From NCBI RefSeq assembly GCF_000160835.1, contig NZ_GG700734.1:34660-76200 (forward strand): a DNA stretch of 41,541 nucleotides. The letters are read 5' to 3'. Under the pieces are notes generated by a model that saw only the letters and a list, made by a program, of their open reading frames with translations, had not been told where the DNA came from and searched no databases. Shown here one piece after another: positions 8,236 through 16,764 of the stretch. Within the stretch, counting starts at the first letter, position 1. Each line of letters starts with the position of its first letter. The stretch is from Limosilactobacillus antri DSM 16041. GTDB lineage: Bacteria; Bacillota; Bacilli; Lactobacillales; Lactobacillaceae. A program made the translations under genes and the position numbers.

Positions 8236-10185
8236 ATGGATGCAGATATTAAATGGTTGGACGATCCGGAAGTTTTCCGGGTCAACCAGTTGCCCGCCCA
8301 TAGTGACCATCATTACTATGGCAACTACGCGGAATGGGCGCACCACCGTAGCCGCTTTGTCCAGTCCCTTGACGGGCAGTGGCAATTTCGGTTTGCCCAG
8401 AACCCGCAGGAGCGGCCGGCGGACTTTTACGCCGTGGACCACGATTGTGCAGACTTTGGCACGATTGCGGTACCGAGTGAAATTGAACTGAGTGACTACG
8501 CCCAGAACAACTACATCAACACCCTGATTCCGTGGGAGGGAAAGATTTATCGGCGCCCGGCCTATGCCGTTGACGGTCAGAACAAGGAGGAAGGCTCCTT
8601 TAGCACCGGCGCTGATAACACCGTTGGACTCTACCGGAAAGAGTTTGACCTCGACCCGGCATTGCGTGGCCAGCAGATCCGGGTCCGCTTTGCAGGGGTC
8701 GAGCGGGCGGTGTACCTCTGGCTCAACGGCCACTTTATCGGCTATGCCGAGGATAGTTTCACCCCGTCCGAATTCGACCTGACGCCGTATATTCAAGACG
8801 AGGGCAACGTCATGGCGGTCGAAGTCTTCAAGCACAGCACCGCTTCCTGGCTGGAAGACCAGGATATGTTCCGCTTTTCCGGGATTTTCCGTTCGGTTGA
8901 CCTCTTAGCCCAGCCGGTGACCCACGTGGAGGACCTGACCATCCGGCCGACCGTCGACGATGACTACCACACCGGCCGTTTTAACCTGGAACTCCAGCTG
9001 GCGGGTGAGCAGGCGGGGACGGTACACGTCATCGCTAAGGACGCTGACGGTCGGGTAATTGTTGACCAGACCAAACCAGTTGCCGCCAAGGTCCAACTGG
9101 ACGAAACGGCGGTTGCGGATGTCCACCTTTGGGATAACCACCATCCCTACCTCTACCAGTTGCTGGTTGAGGTCAAGGACGAAACAGGCCACCTGCTGGA
9201 GCTGGTCCCGTACCGCTTTGGCTTCCGGCGGATCGAAATCAGCCCGGACCATGTGGTGCTGCTCAATGGCCAACGGCTGATTATCAACGGGGTCAACCGC
9301 CATGAGTGGGACGCTCAGCGGGGTCGTTCCGTCACGATGGCCGACATGGAAAAGGATATTCAGACCTTCAAGGAAAACAACATCAATGCTGTCCGGACCT
9401 GCCACTACCCGGACCAGCTGCCCTGGTACAGTCTGTGTGATGACAACGGGATCTACATGATGGCCGAAAACAACCTGGAGTCGCACGCGACCTGGCAGAA
9501 GATGGGCAGGGTCGCCCCGTCTTACAACGTCCCGGGTTCCGTTCCCCAATGGAAGGAAGCGGTGGTAGATCGGGCGCGGACCAACTACGAGACCTTTAAG
9601 AACCACCCGGCGATCCTCTTCTGGTCACTGGGCAACGAGTCCTTCGTCGGCGACGACATGGTCGCTATGCAGGAATTTTACAAGGCGCACGACGATAGCC
9701 GCCTGGTCCACTACGAAGGGGTTTGCCACACCCACGATTACAGCGAGCAGATCCCGAGCCTGGATAAGGCTAGCTACCTGCCGGCTGGCGGGACCAAGGA
9801 CTACCGGGATCAGGTTTCTGACGTGGAGAGCTGGATGTACCTGCCGCCACAGCAGGTGGAGGAATACCTGCAAAATAACCCGGATAAGCCATTCATGGAG
9901 TGCGAATACATGCACGACATGGGGAACTCCTGTGGGGGGATGGGCTCCTACATTGAGTTGCTCGACAAGTACCCGCAATACTTCGGCGGCTTCATCTGGG
10001 ACTTTATCGACCAGGCTCTCCAGGTCAAGGACCCGGTTAGCGGTAAGCTGGTAATGCGCTACGGTGGCGACTTTGACGACCGCCACTCCGACTATGAATT
10101 TTCTGGCGATGGCTTGATGTTTGCGGATCGGACACCGAAGCCGGCAATGCAGGAGGTGCGGTACTACTATGGATTACACAAATAA
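8236..10185 (+). CDS. lacL: Beta-galactosidase large subunit LacL (GH2)
   Basis: The 649-residue protein is the large subunit of the heterodimeric GH2 beta-galactosidase of lactobacilli, which hydrolyses lactose and can transglycosylate. It carries the sugar-binding domain (about 40-215), an immunoglobulin-like domain and the TIM barrel, with acid/base Glu468 in WSLGNES and nucleophile Glu557 in [18 protein letters not shown] (8219-8225) serves the ATG. It overlaps lacM by 17 bp, as is usual for lacLM. It appears about 20 residues longer than the roughly 628-residue LacL I recall from L. reuteri, the extra part falling near 500-528. LacL should need LacM for activity, and lacM is broken here. 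Confidence 0.95.
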   Translation: MDADIKWLDDPEVFRVNQLPAHSDHHYYGNYAEWAHHRSRFVQSLDGQWQFRFAQNPQERPADFYAVDHDCADFGTIAVPSEIELSDYAQNNYINTLIPWEGKIYRRPAYAVDGQNKEEGSFSTGADNTVGLYRKEFDLDPALRGQQIRVRFAGVERAVYLWLNGHFIGYAEDSFTPSEFDLTPYIQDEGNVMAVEVFKHSTASWLEDQDMFRFSGIFRSVDLLAQPVTHVEDLTIRPTVDDDYHTGRFNLELQLAGEQAGTVHVIAKDADGRVIVDQTKPVAAKVQLDETAVADVHLWDNHHPYLYQLLVEVKDETGHLLELVPYRFGFRRIEISPDHVVLLNGQRLIINGVNRHEWDAQRGRSVTMADMEKDIQTFKENNINAVRTCHYPDQLPWYSLCDDNGIYMMAENNLESHATWQKMGRVAPSYNVPGSVPQWKEAVVDRARTNYETFKNHPAILFWSLGNESFVGDDMVAMQEFYKAHDDSRLVHYEGVCHTHDYSEQIPSLDKASYLPAGGTKDYRDQVSDVESWMYLPPQQVEEYLQNNPDKPFMECEYMHDMGNSCGGMGSYIELLDKYPQYFGGFIWDFIDQALQVKDPVSGKLVMRYGGDFDDRHSDYEFSGDGLMFADRTPKPAMQEVRYYYGLHK

Positions 10186-11094
10186 ATTACACCTTGTTTA
10201 TGGTGACGGTTCGCTCGGCGTTGGCGGTGCCGGTTTCCACTATATCTTTTCCTACGAACGGGGCGGCCTGGAATCATTAAAAGTTAACGGCAAGGAATGG
10301 CTTTACCGGACGCCGGTGCCAACCTTTTGGCGGGCCACGACGGATAATGACCGGGGGAGCGGCTTCAACGTCAAGTCAGCCCAGTGGCTGGGTGCGGACT
10401 GCTTCCAGAAGTGCACCGCGATTAACGTCACGGTAGACAATCACGACTTCGGCGGCCTGCCGCTGGACAACGACCACTACTCCAATGAAGAGACGGCTGA
10501 ACGGGTGACGGTTGTCTACACCTTTGAGACGCTGACGGTCCCCGCTACCACGGTCACGATGACCTATACCGTCGAAGTCGGCGGGGCCATTACGGTCCAC
10601 GTCCACTACACGGGTAAAGCCGGCTTGCCAGAGCTGCCCGTGATGGGGGTCCGGCTGATAATGCCGACCGCGGCGACCGGTTTTGAATACCAGGGCCTGT
10701 CGGGTGAAACCTACCCGGACCGGATGGCTGGAGCTAAGCGCGGCACTTACCAAATTCAGGGCCTGCCGGTCGCCAAGTACCTGGTTCCCCAGGAAAACGG
10801 GATGCACATGGCGACCGACTGGGTCGAGGTGACCCGGACGGCGAACCGTTCAGCTTGAAGGTGGCAAAAGCGGGGCAGCCGTTTGCCTTTAGCTGCCTGC
10901 CGTACACGGCGGAAGAGCTGGAAAATGCCACCCACATTGGAGAACTGCCCCTGGAACGACGGACGGTGATGGTAATTGCCGGTGCGGTCCGCGGTGTCGG
11001 CGGAATCGACAGTTGGGGTGCCGATGTTGAGCCAAAGTACCACATTCCGGCCGACCAGGACATTGACTTTAGCTTTGTCCTGAACGCTAAGTAA
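10169..11094 (+). pseudogene. lacM: Beta-galactosidase small subunit LacM, frameshifted near the 3' end
   Basis: The reading frame from ATG 10169 (AGGAGGTG at 10151-10158) encodes 229 residues, starting [18 protein letters not shown] and matching LacM up to WVEVTRTA, then stops at 10856-10858. The rest of the subunit ([33 protein letters not shown] region) continues in the -1 frame to 11094. Family members, as I recall them, have about eight further residues (TLNNAD type) at the junction, so the lesion looks like a small deletion of a length not divisible by three around GACGGCGA (10836-10845). The lost end includes the conserved [17 protein letters not shown] segment needed for a complete active site. 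If real, it predicts loss of LacLM activity; an assembly error is the alternative. Confidence 0.88.
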
Positions 11095-11108
11095 TAGGCT
11101 AAAAGAGG

Positions 11109-11207
11109 GGAGAAATCGGCCTGGCTGGACAACCACCCCAAGTTGTCGCAGAGCAGACTGCTTGAGGAGCGGTAACTGCTGATGTGGCGGTGCTTGCCCG
11201 TTTCTCC
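11109..11207. other. Structured intergenic element downstream of lacM
   Basis: GGAGAAATCGGC (11109-11120) can pair with GCCCGTTTCTCC (11196-11207) at 11 of 12 positions, closing a 99-base unit. Inside it are a perfect GACAAC/GTTGTC hairpin (11128-11147) and further GC-rich inverted segments. There is no T-run and no reading frame. It may be a 3'-UTR structure, a small RNA or a decayed intergenic repeat; I cannot assign it to a known RNA family. Confidence 0.4.
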
Positions 11208-11220
11208 AATGATAAGAAAA

Positions 11221-11269
11221 ATGAGCGTGGACAAAACTAGCTCGGCTAATTCCGTCCACGCTCATTTTT
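11221..11269. terminator. Terminator between lacM and the acetyltransferase gene
   Basis: A perfect 12-bp stem (ATGAGCGTGGAC with GTCCACGCTCAT) with an A-run before it and a T-run after it. It can work in both directions. Confidence 0.92.
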
Positions 11270-11333
11270 GCTTTTCCCGCCCCTTTTTTATATCATTGGT
11301 AAAACGAATGATCTGGAAAGGAGCACGGTGTGA

Positions 11334-11855
11334 ATGCAGATTAAGCAAGCGACGGCGGCCGACTTGGATGTGGTTTGCCGTTTTTACCAGGACGTCTGTG
11401 CCCAACAACAGAACGACGAATACGGGGCGGACTGGCACTGGGGTGTTTACCCCAGCCAGGAGCTCTTGGCCGCCCGGATTGAGAACGGGATGGTAGTCGA
11501 GGGGCTGGTGAACGGCCAAGTTGCCAGTGTCGGAGTTTTAACGGCCGGCGAGGACCCCAACTACCGCCGGGCTGAGTGGGCCGAGCTGGTGCCGGACCGG
11601 CAAATCGCTGTTCTGCACCTCTTTGCTGTCAACAAGGACTTCCGGGGCCGGGGACTGGCACAGCAAATGCTCCGGGAGTTGGCCAAATTTGCGAAAGACA
11701 AGGGATATGCGGTAATGCACCTCGACGTGATGAAGGGCAATGTTCCGGCCGAGCGGGCCTACCTCAACAGCGGCTTTCGCTTTGCTGGCGAGCTGGTCCT
11801 CCATTACGCGGATATTGGTGACACCCCTGTCCACATGTACGAACGCAAGTTGTAA
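11334..11855 (+). CDS. GNAT-family N-acetyltransferase
   Basis: A 173-residue cytoplasmic GNAT protein. Acetyl-CoA binding motif A is at about 94-112 (LHLFAVNKDFRGRGLAQQML, with the R-G-R-G-L-A loop at 104-109), followed by the helix and the ERAYLNSGFRFAGE motif B near 140-155. The substrate cannot be read from the sequence. The start is ATG 11334 after AAAGGAG (11317-11323). It is a single-gene unit, with terminators on both sides and a convergent reductase gene downstream. Confidence 0.9.
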   Translation: MQIKQATAADLDVVCRFYQDVCAQQQNDEYGADWHWGVYPSQELLAARIENGMVVEGLVNGQVASVGVLTAGEDPNYRRAEWAELVPDRQIAVLHLFAVNKDFRGRGLAQQMLRELAKFAKDKGYAVMHLDVMKGNVPAERAYLNSGFRFAGELVLHYADIGDTPVHMYERKL

Positions 11856-11858
11856 AGC

Positions 11859-11905
11859 AAACGCCCACGCGAGCGACTTTGATAGTCAGCAGCGTGGGCG
11901 TTTTA
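11859..11905. terminator. Bidirectional terminator between convergent genes
   Basis: AAACGCCCACGC (11859-11870) pairs perfectly with GCGTGGGCGTTT (11892-11903), followed by T on the plus side and T on the minus side. It ends both the acetyltransferase and the reductase gene; the reductase stop codon overlaps its end. Confidence 0.92.
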
Positions 11906-11906
11906 G

Positions 11907-13247
11907 TTATTCTTGCGGCTTTTTGAGGAGGTCGTTGAAGGCCTCGCTGATGGTCGGGTGGGTGTAAATCTGGTCGCGGAGCATGGTGTAAGGGAGCTTA
12001 GCCCGCATTGCCAGTGCGACCATGTTAATGATTTCGTGAGCTTCCGGGGCGTAGAGGGTCGCGCCCAGGATCAGCTTGGTTTGCGGGTCAACCAGCATCT
12101 TGAGTACCCCACGCTGGTCTTTTAGGACCTTGGCCTTCGGAATCGCGGCAACGGGAAGCTTGAAGAGCAGGTAGTCCTGCTTTTGGGCATGGGCCTGCTT
12201 TTCCGTCAGGCCAACCTGGGCCAGCGGCGGTTCAATAAAGACGCTGGTCGGGACGGCGCCGCGGTTGCTAACGCGGCGGCTGCCGTCGCCAAAGAGCTCG
12301 TCCTTGATGATCCGGAAGTCGTCCAGCGAAATGTAGGTGAACTGGGTGCCGCCCTTGACGTCACCGATGGCCCAAACATTTGGCACCGTGGTGTGGAGCT
12401 GGTCGTCAACCTTGACTGCGCCCCGGTCATCGACGGCGATCCCGGTATTTTCCAGGCCCAGGTCCGCAGTCGCAGGCCGGCGCCCGGTTGCGGCAAGGAT
12501 TTTATCGGCAGGGATCCGGTCTGGGTGCCCATCCTGGCTGATTGTCACCTGGGCCTGACCATTGGCCGTGGCAACCTGGTCAATGCTGACCCCCAGACGG
12601 AAGGTGACGCCGCGTTGTTCTAAGTTGGCCTTTACCATCGCTGCGACATCCAGGTCTTCGCGGGGCAGGAATTCCTGGTGGTGGTCAACCACGGTCACCT
12701 GGGCGCCAAACTCGGCGAACATCCCGGCAAATTCCAGGCCGATGTAGCCGGCGCCGATGATCACCAGTTTTTGCGGCAAACTGTCGAGTTCCATCGCGCT
12801 GGTGGACGTCAGCAGAGCCGGGCTTTCCCGCAAGCCGGGGATGGCGGGGATCACCGGCTGGGCACCGGTGTTGATGAAAATCCGCTCACCGGTAAATTCC
12901 TGCTGGCCGCTGGCCGTCGTTACGCTGATCGTATGGTCGCCGGTAAAGCGGGCGGTCCCGTCCAGAACGGTGATGGTGTCCTCGTCGGCGAGCATATGGT
13001 AGTTCTTGGCCCGCAGCTGGGCAACCATCTCCCGCTTGCCCTGGATGGCGGTCGCAAAGTCGGTTCCCCGGGCGGCCTCAGTGATCAGACGCTTGGAGGG
13101 GAGGCAGGCAATGTTAATGCAGGTCCCCCCGTACATCTCCCGCGACTTTTCGACCACGAGGACCTCTTGGCCTTGCTGAGCGAGAAACTTGGCGAGCGTT
13201 TTACCACCCTTGCCAAAGCCGATAACGATATTTTGCACTGTCTTCAT
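11907..13247 (-). CDS. FAD-dependent pyridine nucleotide-disulfide oxidoreductase
   Basis: A 446-residue class I flavoprotein disulfide reductase (glutathione reductase/mercuric reductase fold). It has an FAD site (IGFGKGGKT, 9-17), the redox-active pair Cys43 and Cys48 in GGTCINIACLPSK, an NAD(P) site (IIGAGYIGLEFAG), the second FAD motif (NVWAIGDV) and the dimerisation-domain His430-Glu435 dyad (THPTISEAF). The physiological substrate is unclear: there is no N-terminal heavy-metal domain and no extra C-terminal cysteine pair, so mercury or lipoamide reduction is not supported. The start at 13247 follows GGAGGAAGCA on the minus strand; longer upstream starts lack a site. It is transcribed divergently from the lrgA-like gene. 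Confidence 0.92.
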   Translation of the reverse strand: MKTVQNIVIGFGKGGKTLAKFLAQQGQEVLVVEKSREMYGGTCINIACLPSKRLITEAARGTDFATAIQGKREMVAQLRAKNYHMLADEDTITVLDGTARFTGDHTISVTTASGQQEFTGERIFINTGAQPVIPAIPGLRESPALLTSTSAMELDSLPQKLVIIGAGYIGLEFAGMFAEFGAQVTVVDHHQEFLPREDLDVAAMVKANLEQRGVTFRLGVSIDQVATANGQAQVTISQDGHPDRIPADKILAATGRRPATADLGLENTGIAVDDRGAVKVDDQLHTTVPNVWAIGDVKGGTQFTYISLDDFRIIKDELFGDGSRRVSNRGAVPTSVFIEPPLAQVGLTEKQAHAQKQDYLLFKLPVAAIPKAKVLKDQRGVLKMLVDPQTKLILGATLYAPEAHEIINMVALAMRAKLPYTMLRDQIYTHPTISEAFNDLLKKPQE

Positions 13248-13405
13248 TGCTGCTTCCTCCTTGGGGTGCGTTTTAGCATGAATTATACCGGGAAAGCGGC
13301 GAATGTCACGCAATTTGCTTGGTGCAGATAACACTAAGCGAGAACAGGCGCCACCGATCAACCGGAAAAATGTTGATCGCCAATGTTAATATTATCTGAA
13401 GGCGG

Positions 13406-13434
13406 TTACATTACCAGCAATTCTCCTGTATAAT
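13406..13434 (+). promoter_or_regulatory. Promoter of the lrgAB-like pair
   Basis: TTACAT (13406-13411) and TATAAT (13429-13434) are spaced by 17 bp, about 42 bp upstream of the first ATG. Confidence 0.65.
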
Positions 13435-13476
13435 AGTTTGTGAAATTAGACCGTTCAAGCTAAGGAGGACGCGATT

Positions 13477-13896
13477 ATGCCAAGAAAAGACAAACATCAC
13501 AAAACGGCACCAATCCTCGTGCAGTGTGCCATTTTTGCCGGTATCCTGTGGGTGGCGAGCATTCTTTCTGCCCTCTGCCCACCGTCATTTGTCGTGCCGA
13601 CCCCGGTAATCGGCTTGGTCTTGCTTTACCTGCTGCTGACCCTGCGGATTGTCAAGCTGGAGTGGGTCGAGGGCCTGGGAATGTTTCTAATCAGCCTGAT
13701 TGGCTTCCTCTTTGTACCATCCGGCATTCAGATCGCCAATGACCTGGGGATTTTAAAGCGGGAGGGCCTGCAAATCCTGCTGGTCATCCTGGTGGCGACC
13801 GTCGTCCTGCTGGTGGTAACCGCCTACGTTACCCGGCTGGTGATTGCAATTCACAAACGAATCATGGGAGGGCAGCAGCATGACAGCATTAACTAA
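13477..13896 (+). CDS. lrgA: CidA/LrgA-family holin-like membrane protein
   Basis: A 139-residue membrane protein with about four hydrophobic segments and the family segment PTPVIGLVLLYLLL. LrgA/CidA proteins are holin-like and act with an LrgB/CidB partner in control of murein hydrolase activity and, in some bacteria, pyruvate transport. AAGGAGGACG precedes the ATG. The partner gene starts inside its 3' end (17-bp overlap). No LytS/LytR two-component genes are adjacent, so regulation cannot be inferred from context. Whether it is LrgA or CidA in function cannot be decided from sequence alone. Confidence 0.88.
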   Translation: MPRKDKHHKTAPILVQCAIFAGILWVASILSALCPPSFVVPTPVIGLVLLYLLLTLRIVKLEWVEGLGMFLISLIGFLFVPSGIQIANDLGILKREGLQILLVILVATVVLLVVTAYVTRLVIAIHKRIMGGQQHDSIN

Positions 13897-14611
13897 TAAC
13901 CTCGCACTACCCTTTACCGGGATCTTCATCTCCCTGGCCGTTTTCCTGGCCGGGCAGTGGCTATTTAAGAAGAGCAAGGGTTTCTTCCTCTTCCAGCCGT
14001 TATTCTTCGGGATGGTGGCCGGGATAATCATTTTAATTATCTGGGGCAAGGTCCAGGGGACGTCGACCGCCTATGTCTACCGGCACTTCTATAAGCCGGG
14101 CGGAGACATTATCTTCTGGTTCCTGAACCCGGCGACGATTGCCTTCGCGATTCCCCTGTTTAAACGTAACGACGTCCTGAAAAAATACTGGCTCGATATT
14201 ATAATCTCCCTGGTGATTTCCAGCGTGATCTGCCTCTTTATTATCCTCGGGGCCAGCAAGCTGGTGGGCCTGTCGCACTCTTCGGCGGCGGCCATGCTTC
14301 CCCAGGCGGCCACGACCGCGATCGCGATGCCGGTGGCCGAGGCAATTGGCGGTAACTCGGCGGTGACCGCGATTGCCTGCATTGTCAAGGCCGTGATTAT
14401 TTACGCCCTGGCCGATGTGTTTATCAAGGCGTTCCGGCTCCAGCATTCCCAAATCGGGTTAGGACTGGGACTGGGCACCGGGGGAACGATTGGTTCCGCC
14501 AAGGCCCTCCAGTTTGGTGTCCTGGAAGGCGCAATGGCCTCGGTCTGCGTTGTTATTAGCGGGATCGTGGTCGACCTGGTGGTGATTCCCTTCGCCCGGC
14601 TCTTTATGTAA
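13880..14611 (+). CDS. lrgB: LrgB/CidB-family membrane protein
   Basis: A 243-residue integral membrane protein with about seven to eight hydrophobic segments and the LrgB signature (MLPQAATTAIAMPVAEAIGG, then GLGLGTGGTIGSAKALQ near the C terminus). It partners the preceding LrgA-like protein. ATG 13880 was preferred over the upstream in-frame ATG 13844 because GGGAGGG (13866-13872) is close to it. A terminator follows at 14644. The 17-bp overlap with lrgA suggests coupled translation. Confidence 0.92.
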   Translation: MTALTNNLALPFTGIFISLAVFLAGQWLFKKSKGFFLFQPLFFGMVAGIIILIIWGKVQGTSTAYVYRHFYKPGGDIIFWFLNPATIAFAIPLFKRNDVLKKYWLDIIISLVISSVICLFIILGASKLVGLSHSSAAAMLPQAATTAIAMPVAEAIGGNSAVTAIACIVKAVIIYALADVFIKAFRLQHSQIGLGLGLGTGGTIGSAKALQFGVLEGAMASVCVVISGIVVDLVVIPFARLFM

Positions 14612-14643
14612 AGACGACTTGTTGCTTCAATAATGGAAATGGA

Positions 14644-14670
14644 CGCCCGGCAGTTTCGGGCGCTTTTTCT
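14644..14670 (+). terminator. Terminator of the lrgAB operon
   Basis: CGCCCG and CGGGCG form a six-bp GC stem with a seven-base loop, followed by CTTTTTCTTTT. Confidence 0.88.
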
Positions 14671-14715
14671 TTTCAGGTAAAACGGGTATAATCGGTGGAC
14701 GAGGAGGCGAAAGCC

Positions 14716-15024
14716 GTGGCAAAGATGGATGAGCAGTTTATTCAGGACGTTTTGAACACGGTGGACCTGATCCCCCTGGGCCGGGTCGCCAGCTACGGGC
14801 AGATTGCCCAAATTATTTGCCGGCCCCGCAACGCCCGCCTGGTTGGCAAAGCCCTGGGGAAGGCTGGCGGCCGGGGCAAGCACCCTTGTCACCGGGTGGT
14901 CACCGCGAGCGGCCGCCTGGTACCGGGCTGGTTTGACCAACGGCCGATGCTGCTGGCTGAGGGAGTACCGTTTAAAGATGAGAACCACGTTGACATTCGC
15001 CGCTGCCGCTGGCAGGGGATTTGA
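14716..15024 (+). CDS. MGMT-family DNA-binding domain protein (alkyltransferase-like)
   Basis: A 102-residue protein covering only the C-terminal DNA-binding domain of O6-alkylguanine-DNA alkyltransferases: GRVASYGQIAQII helix, the Asn-Arg region and the active-site loop with HPCHRVV, where Cys58 is the acceptor cysteine. The alkyltransferase-like proteins (ATL) usually have Trp at this place; here the Cys is kept. It therefore may repair alkylated DNA or act as a sensor, but the missing N-terminal domain leaves this open. GTG 14716 was chosen because GGAGG (14703-14707) is eight bases upstream; ATG 14725 is too far. TATAAT at 14687-14692 is a likely -10. Confidence 0.85.
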   Translation: MAKMDEQFIQDVLNTVDLIPLGRVASYGQIAQIICRPRNARLVGKALGKAGGRGKHPCHRVVTASGRLVPGWFDQRPMLLAEGVPFKDENHVDIRRCRWQGI

Positions 15025-15055
15025 CCTATCCTAAATAGGCTTGCTGTGTGTCGAC

Positions 15056-15098
15056 GGGGCGGGAAGATGAACTAGACGGGCAGGTGCTTTCCCACTCC
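15056..15098. repeat. Imperfect hairpin element, copy 1
   Basis: GGGGCGGGAA pairs with TTCCCACTCC (9 of 10). The 43 bases align with the hairpin at 33994-34035: both share GCGG near the left, GAACTAGAC in the middle and CCCACTCC at the right end. The plus-strand tail is an A-run, so it is not a plus-strand terminator here. It looks like one copy of a dispersed intergenic element. Confidence 0.4.
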
Positions 15099-15108
15099 AA
15101 AAAAAAGA

Positions 15109-15138
15109 TTGCCCATTCGCTTTTAAAAGTGGTAGAGT
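15109..15138 (+). promoter_or_regulatory. Promoter of the glutamate-cysteine ligase gene
   Basis: TTGCCC (15109-15114) and TAGAGT (15133-15138) are 18 bp apart, with TGG before the -10 (extended type). Confidence 0.6.
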
Positions 15139-15171
15139 GGAGAACGAGATCATATGATGGGGGGATGCTAG

Positions 15172-16698
15172 ATGGCTGATAGATATGACCAGATCAAGTC
15201 GGCACTGAAGGAGCCCGAATTGAATGCCCAAATGTTTGCCTGCCGGTTTGGCCTGGAAGCTAAAAAGCATCGTGTATTGACCAATGGCCGGGCGAGTCGC
15301 TACCCGTACCCAGCGAACTTGCGGTCGCGCCAGCACAACATTTACCTGAATTCCGGCTTTACCGATGACATGATTGACTTTGAGACGCCGCCCGTGGTGG
15401 GGAGCACGGCCGCAGTCCGTCACCTGAAGATGTTGGAGCAGATCATGATTCAGCACCTCCACAGTGATGAGCGGCTCTGGCCGTTAAGTATGGCCCCGGC
15501 GCCCCTGTACCAGAACGACCTGGATTTCTTAAAGGACGACTTCACGAAGCCGTGGGACCAGGAAAACCATGATTACCTGGGAAATAAATACGGAATTGTT
15601 AAGGAAATCATGGGGGATGTCCACATTAACTTTGGCCTGGCACCCCAACTGATTACGACCCTTTACCAGCGTTTCTACCAGGATGATTACGCGAGCGAGG
15701 TTGCTTTCCGCAACCAGCTCTACTTTAAGCTGGCCCAGGTCTACTACCTTTACCAGTGGCTGTTTACGTACTTATACGGGGCCAGCCCGGTCACCGAAGA
15801 TATGCCGGAGAGTTTTCCTGACGAACTGGAGCTGCCGGTGCGGAGTATTCGGGCGAGCGACTTTGGGGATGACAACATTGCCAGTGAGCGGGTCACCTAC
15901 AATTCCCTCGAGGAGCACGTTGCCCAGCTACAGCAGTTCATGGACAACGGGACCTTTTACAGTTTGAAGGAGTTCTTTGGCCCGGTGCGCCTGCGGGGGC
16001 ATAACCAGGATGTGACCGACCTGAAGGGGTCCCTCGCTAAGGGGGTCGACTACCTTGAGTTCCGGAACTTTGACCTGGATCCGCTGTCCAGGACCGGAAT
16101 TAGTGACGACACGATTAACTTTCTGGAACTGCTGCTGCTAGACGCCCTGGTATCACCATTGCCAGAGGACTTAACCGCGAAGCTGGCCCAGGCGCGGCAG
16201 CTCAATAATGAGGTGGCCCTGCAAAAGCCGAAGGAAGAAACGGCCTGGATGAAGGAGGCGGCTAGCGCCCTGATTGCGGAGCTGGAAACATTCGTCGAGG
16301 AATTCAATGCCCCCCGGGAATACCGGCTGGCCCTGACCTTTGCCAAGCGCCGGGTGGAGGACCCCGCACTGACGATCAGCGGGCAGCTGGCGGACCAGAT
16401 TGAGAACGGTAACCTACTGTCGTTTGGCCTGAAGATCGCCAACGACCGCTACACGAACAATATTAGCTACCAACACCCGCTGCAGGCCATTAGCAAGGAC
16501 TACTCCGATGACGTGCAGCGCCTGATTCGAGCGGCCATTGAGCTCGGCGTTGAGTTCAAGCTGGCTCCGGACCAGGTAATCCTCGCGGTTGGCGACCACC
16601 GGGAAAGCTACCGGGCCCAGGAATCCTTTGACTTCGGCAAGGGGGCCCGGGACTTCGTCTTAAACGTCTTTCCCGAAGCAGCCGCTTTTCAAGAATAA
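15172..16698 (+). CDS. gshA: Glutamate-cysteine ligase, stand-alone
   Basis: A 508-residue protein of the glutamate-cysteine ligase family, which joins L-glutamate and L-cysteine with ATP to gamma-glutamylcysteine, the first step to glutathione. Seen motifs: FGLEAKKHRVLTNGR near 26-40, FTDDMIDFETPPV (63-75), the LWPLSMAPA loop (103-111), VHINFGL, and LEFRNFDLDPLSRTGIS near 300. The ATP-grasp domain that makes bifunctional GshF proteins about 750 residues long is absent, and no glutathione synthetase gene is in the window. The product may be gamma-glutamylcysteine itself, or gshB may be elsewhere. The start at 15172 follows GGGGGATG; the spacing is acceptable. Confidence 0.88.
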   Translation: MADRYDQIKSALKEPELNAQMFACRFGLEAKKHRVLTNGRASRYPYPANLRSRQHNIYLNSGFTDDMIDFETPPVVGSTAAVRHLKMLEQIMIQHLHSDERLWPLSMAPAPLYQNDLDFLKDDFTKPWDQENHDYLGNKYGIVKEIMGDVHINFGLAPQLITTLYQRFYQDDYASEVAFRNQLYFKLAQVYYLYQWLFTYLYGASPVTEDMPESFPDELELPVRSIRASDFGDDNIASERVTYNSLEEHVAQLQQFMDNGTFYSLKEFFGPVRLRGHNQDVTDLKGSLAKGVDYLEFRNFDLDPLSRTGISDDTINFLELLLLDALVSPLPEDLTAKLAQARQLNNEVALQKPKEETAWMKEAASALIAELETFVEEFNAPREYRLALTFAKRRVEDPALTISGQLADQIENGNLLSFGLKIANDRYTNNISYQHPLQAISKDYSDDVQRLIRAAIELGVEFKLAPDQVILAVGDHRESYRAQESFDFGKGARDFVLNVFPEAAAFQE

Positions 16699-16710
16699 TC
16701 AAATAACCAG

Positions 16711-16748
16711 GAAGGGACTAGGGCGCTCGCGTCACGGTCCCTTCTTTA
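16711..16748 (+). terminator. Terminator after glutamate-cysteine ligase
   Basis: GAAGGGAC (16711-16718) pairs perfectly with GTCCCTTC (16737-16744) and is followed by TTTAG. The T-run is short. Confidence 0.65.
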
Positions 16749-16764
16749 GAAAGGATACGGAAAG

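Noticed and set aside
13880..13896. Identical 17-bp overlaps in lrgA/lrgB and lacL/lacM
   Set aside because: The equal length is most likely coincidence; both are ordinary translational-coupling overlaps with different sequences.
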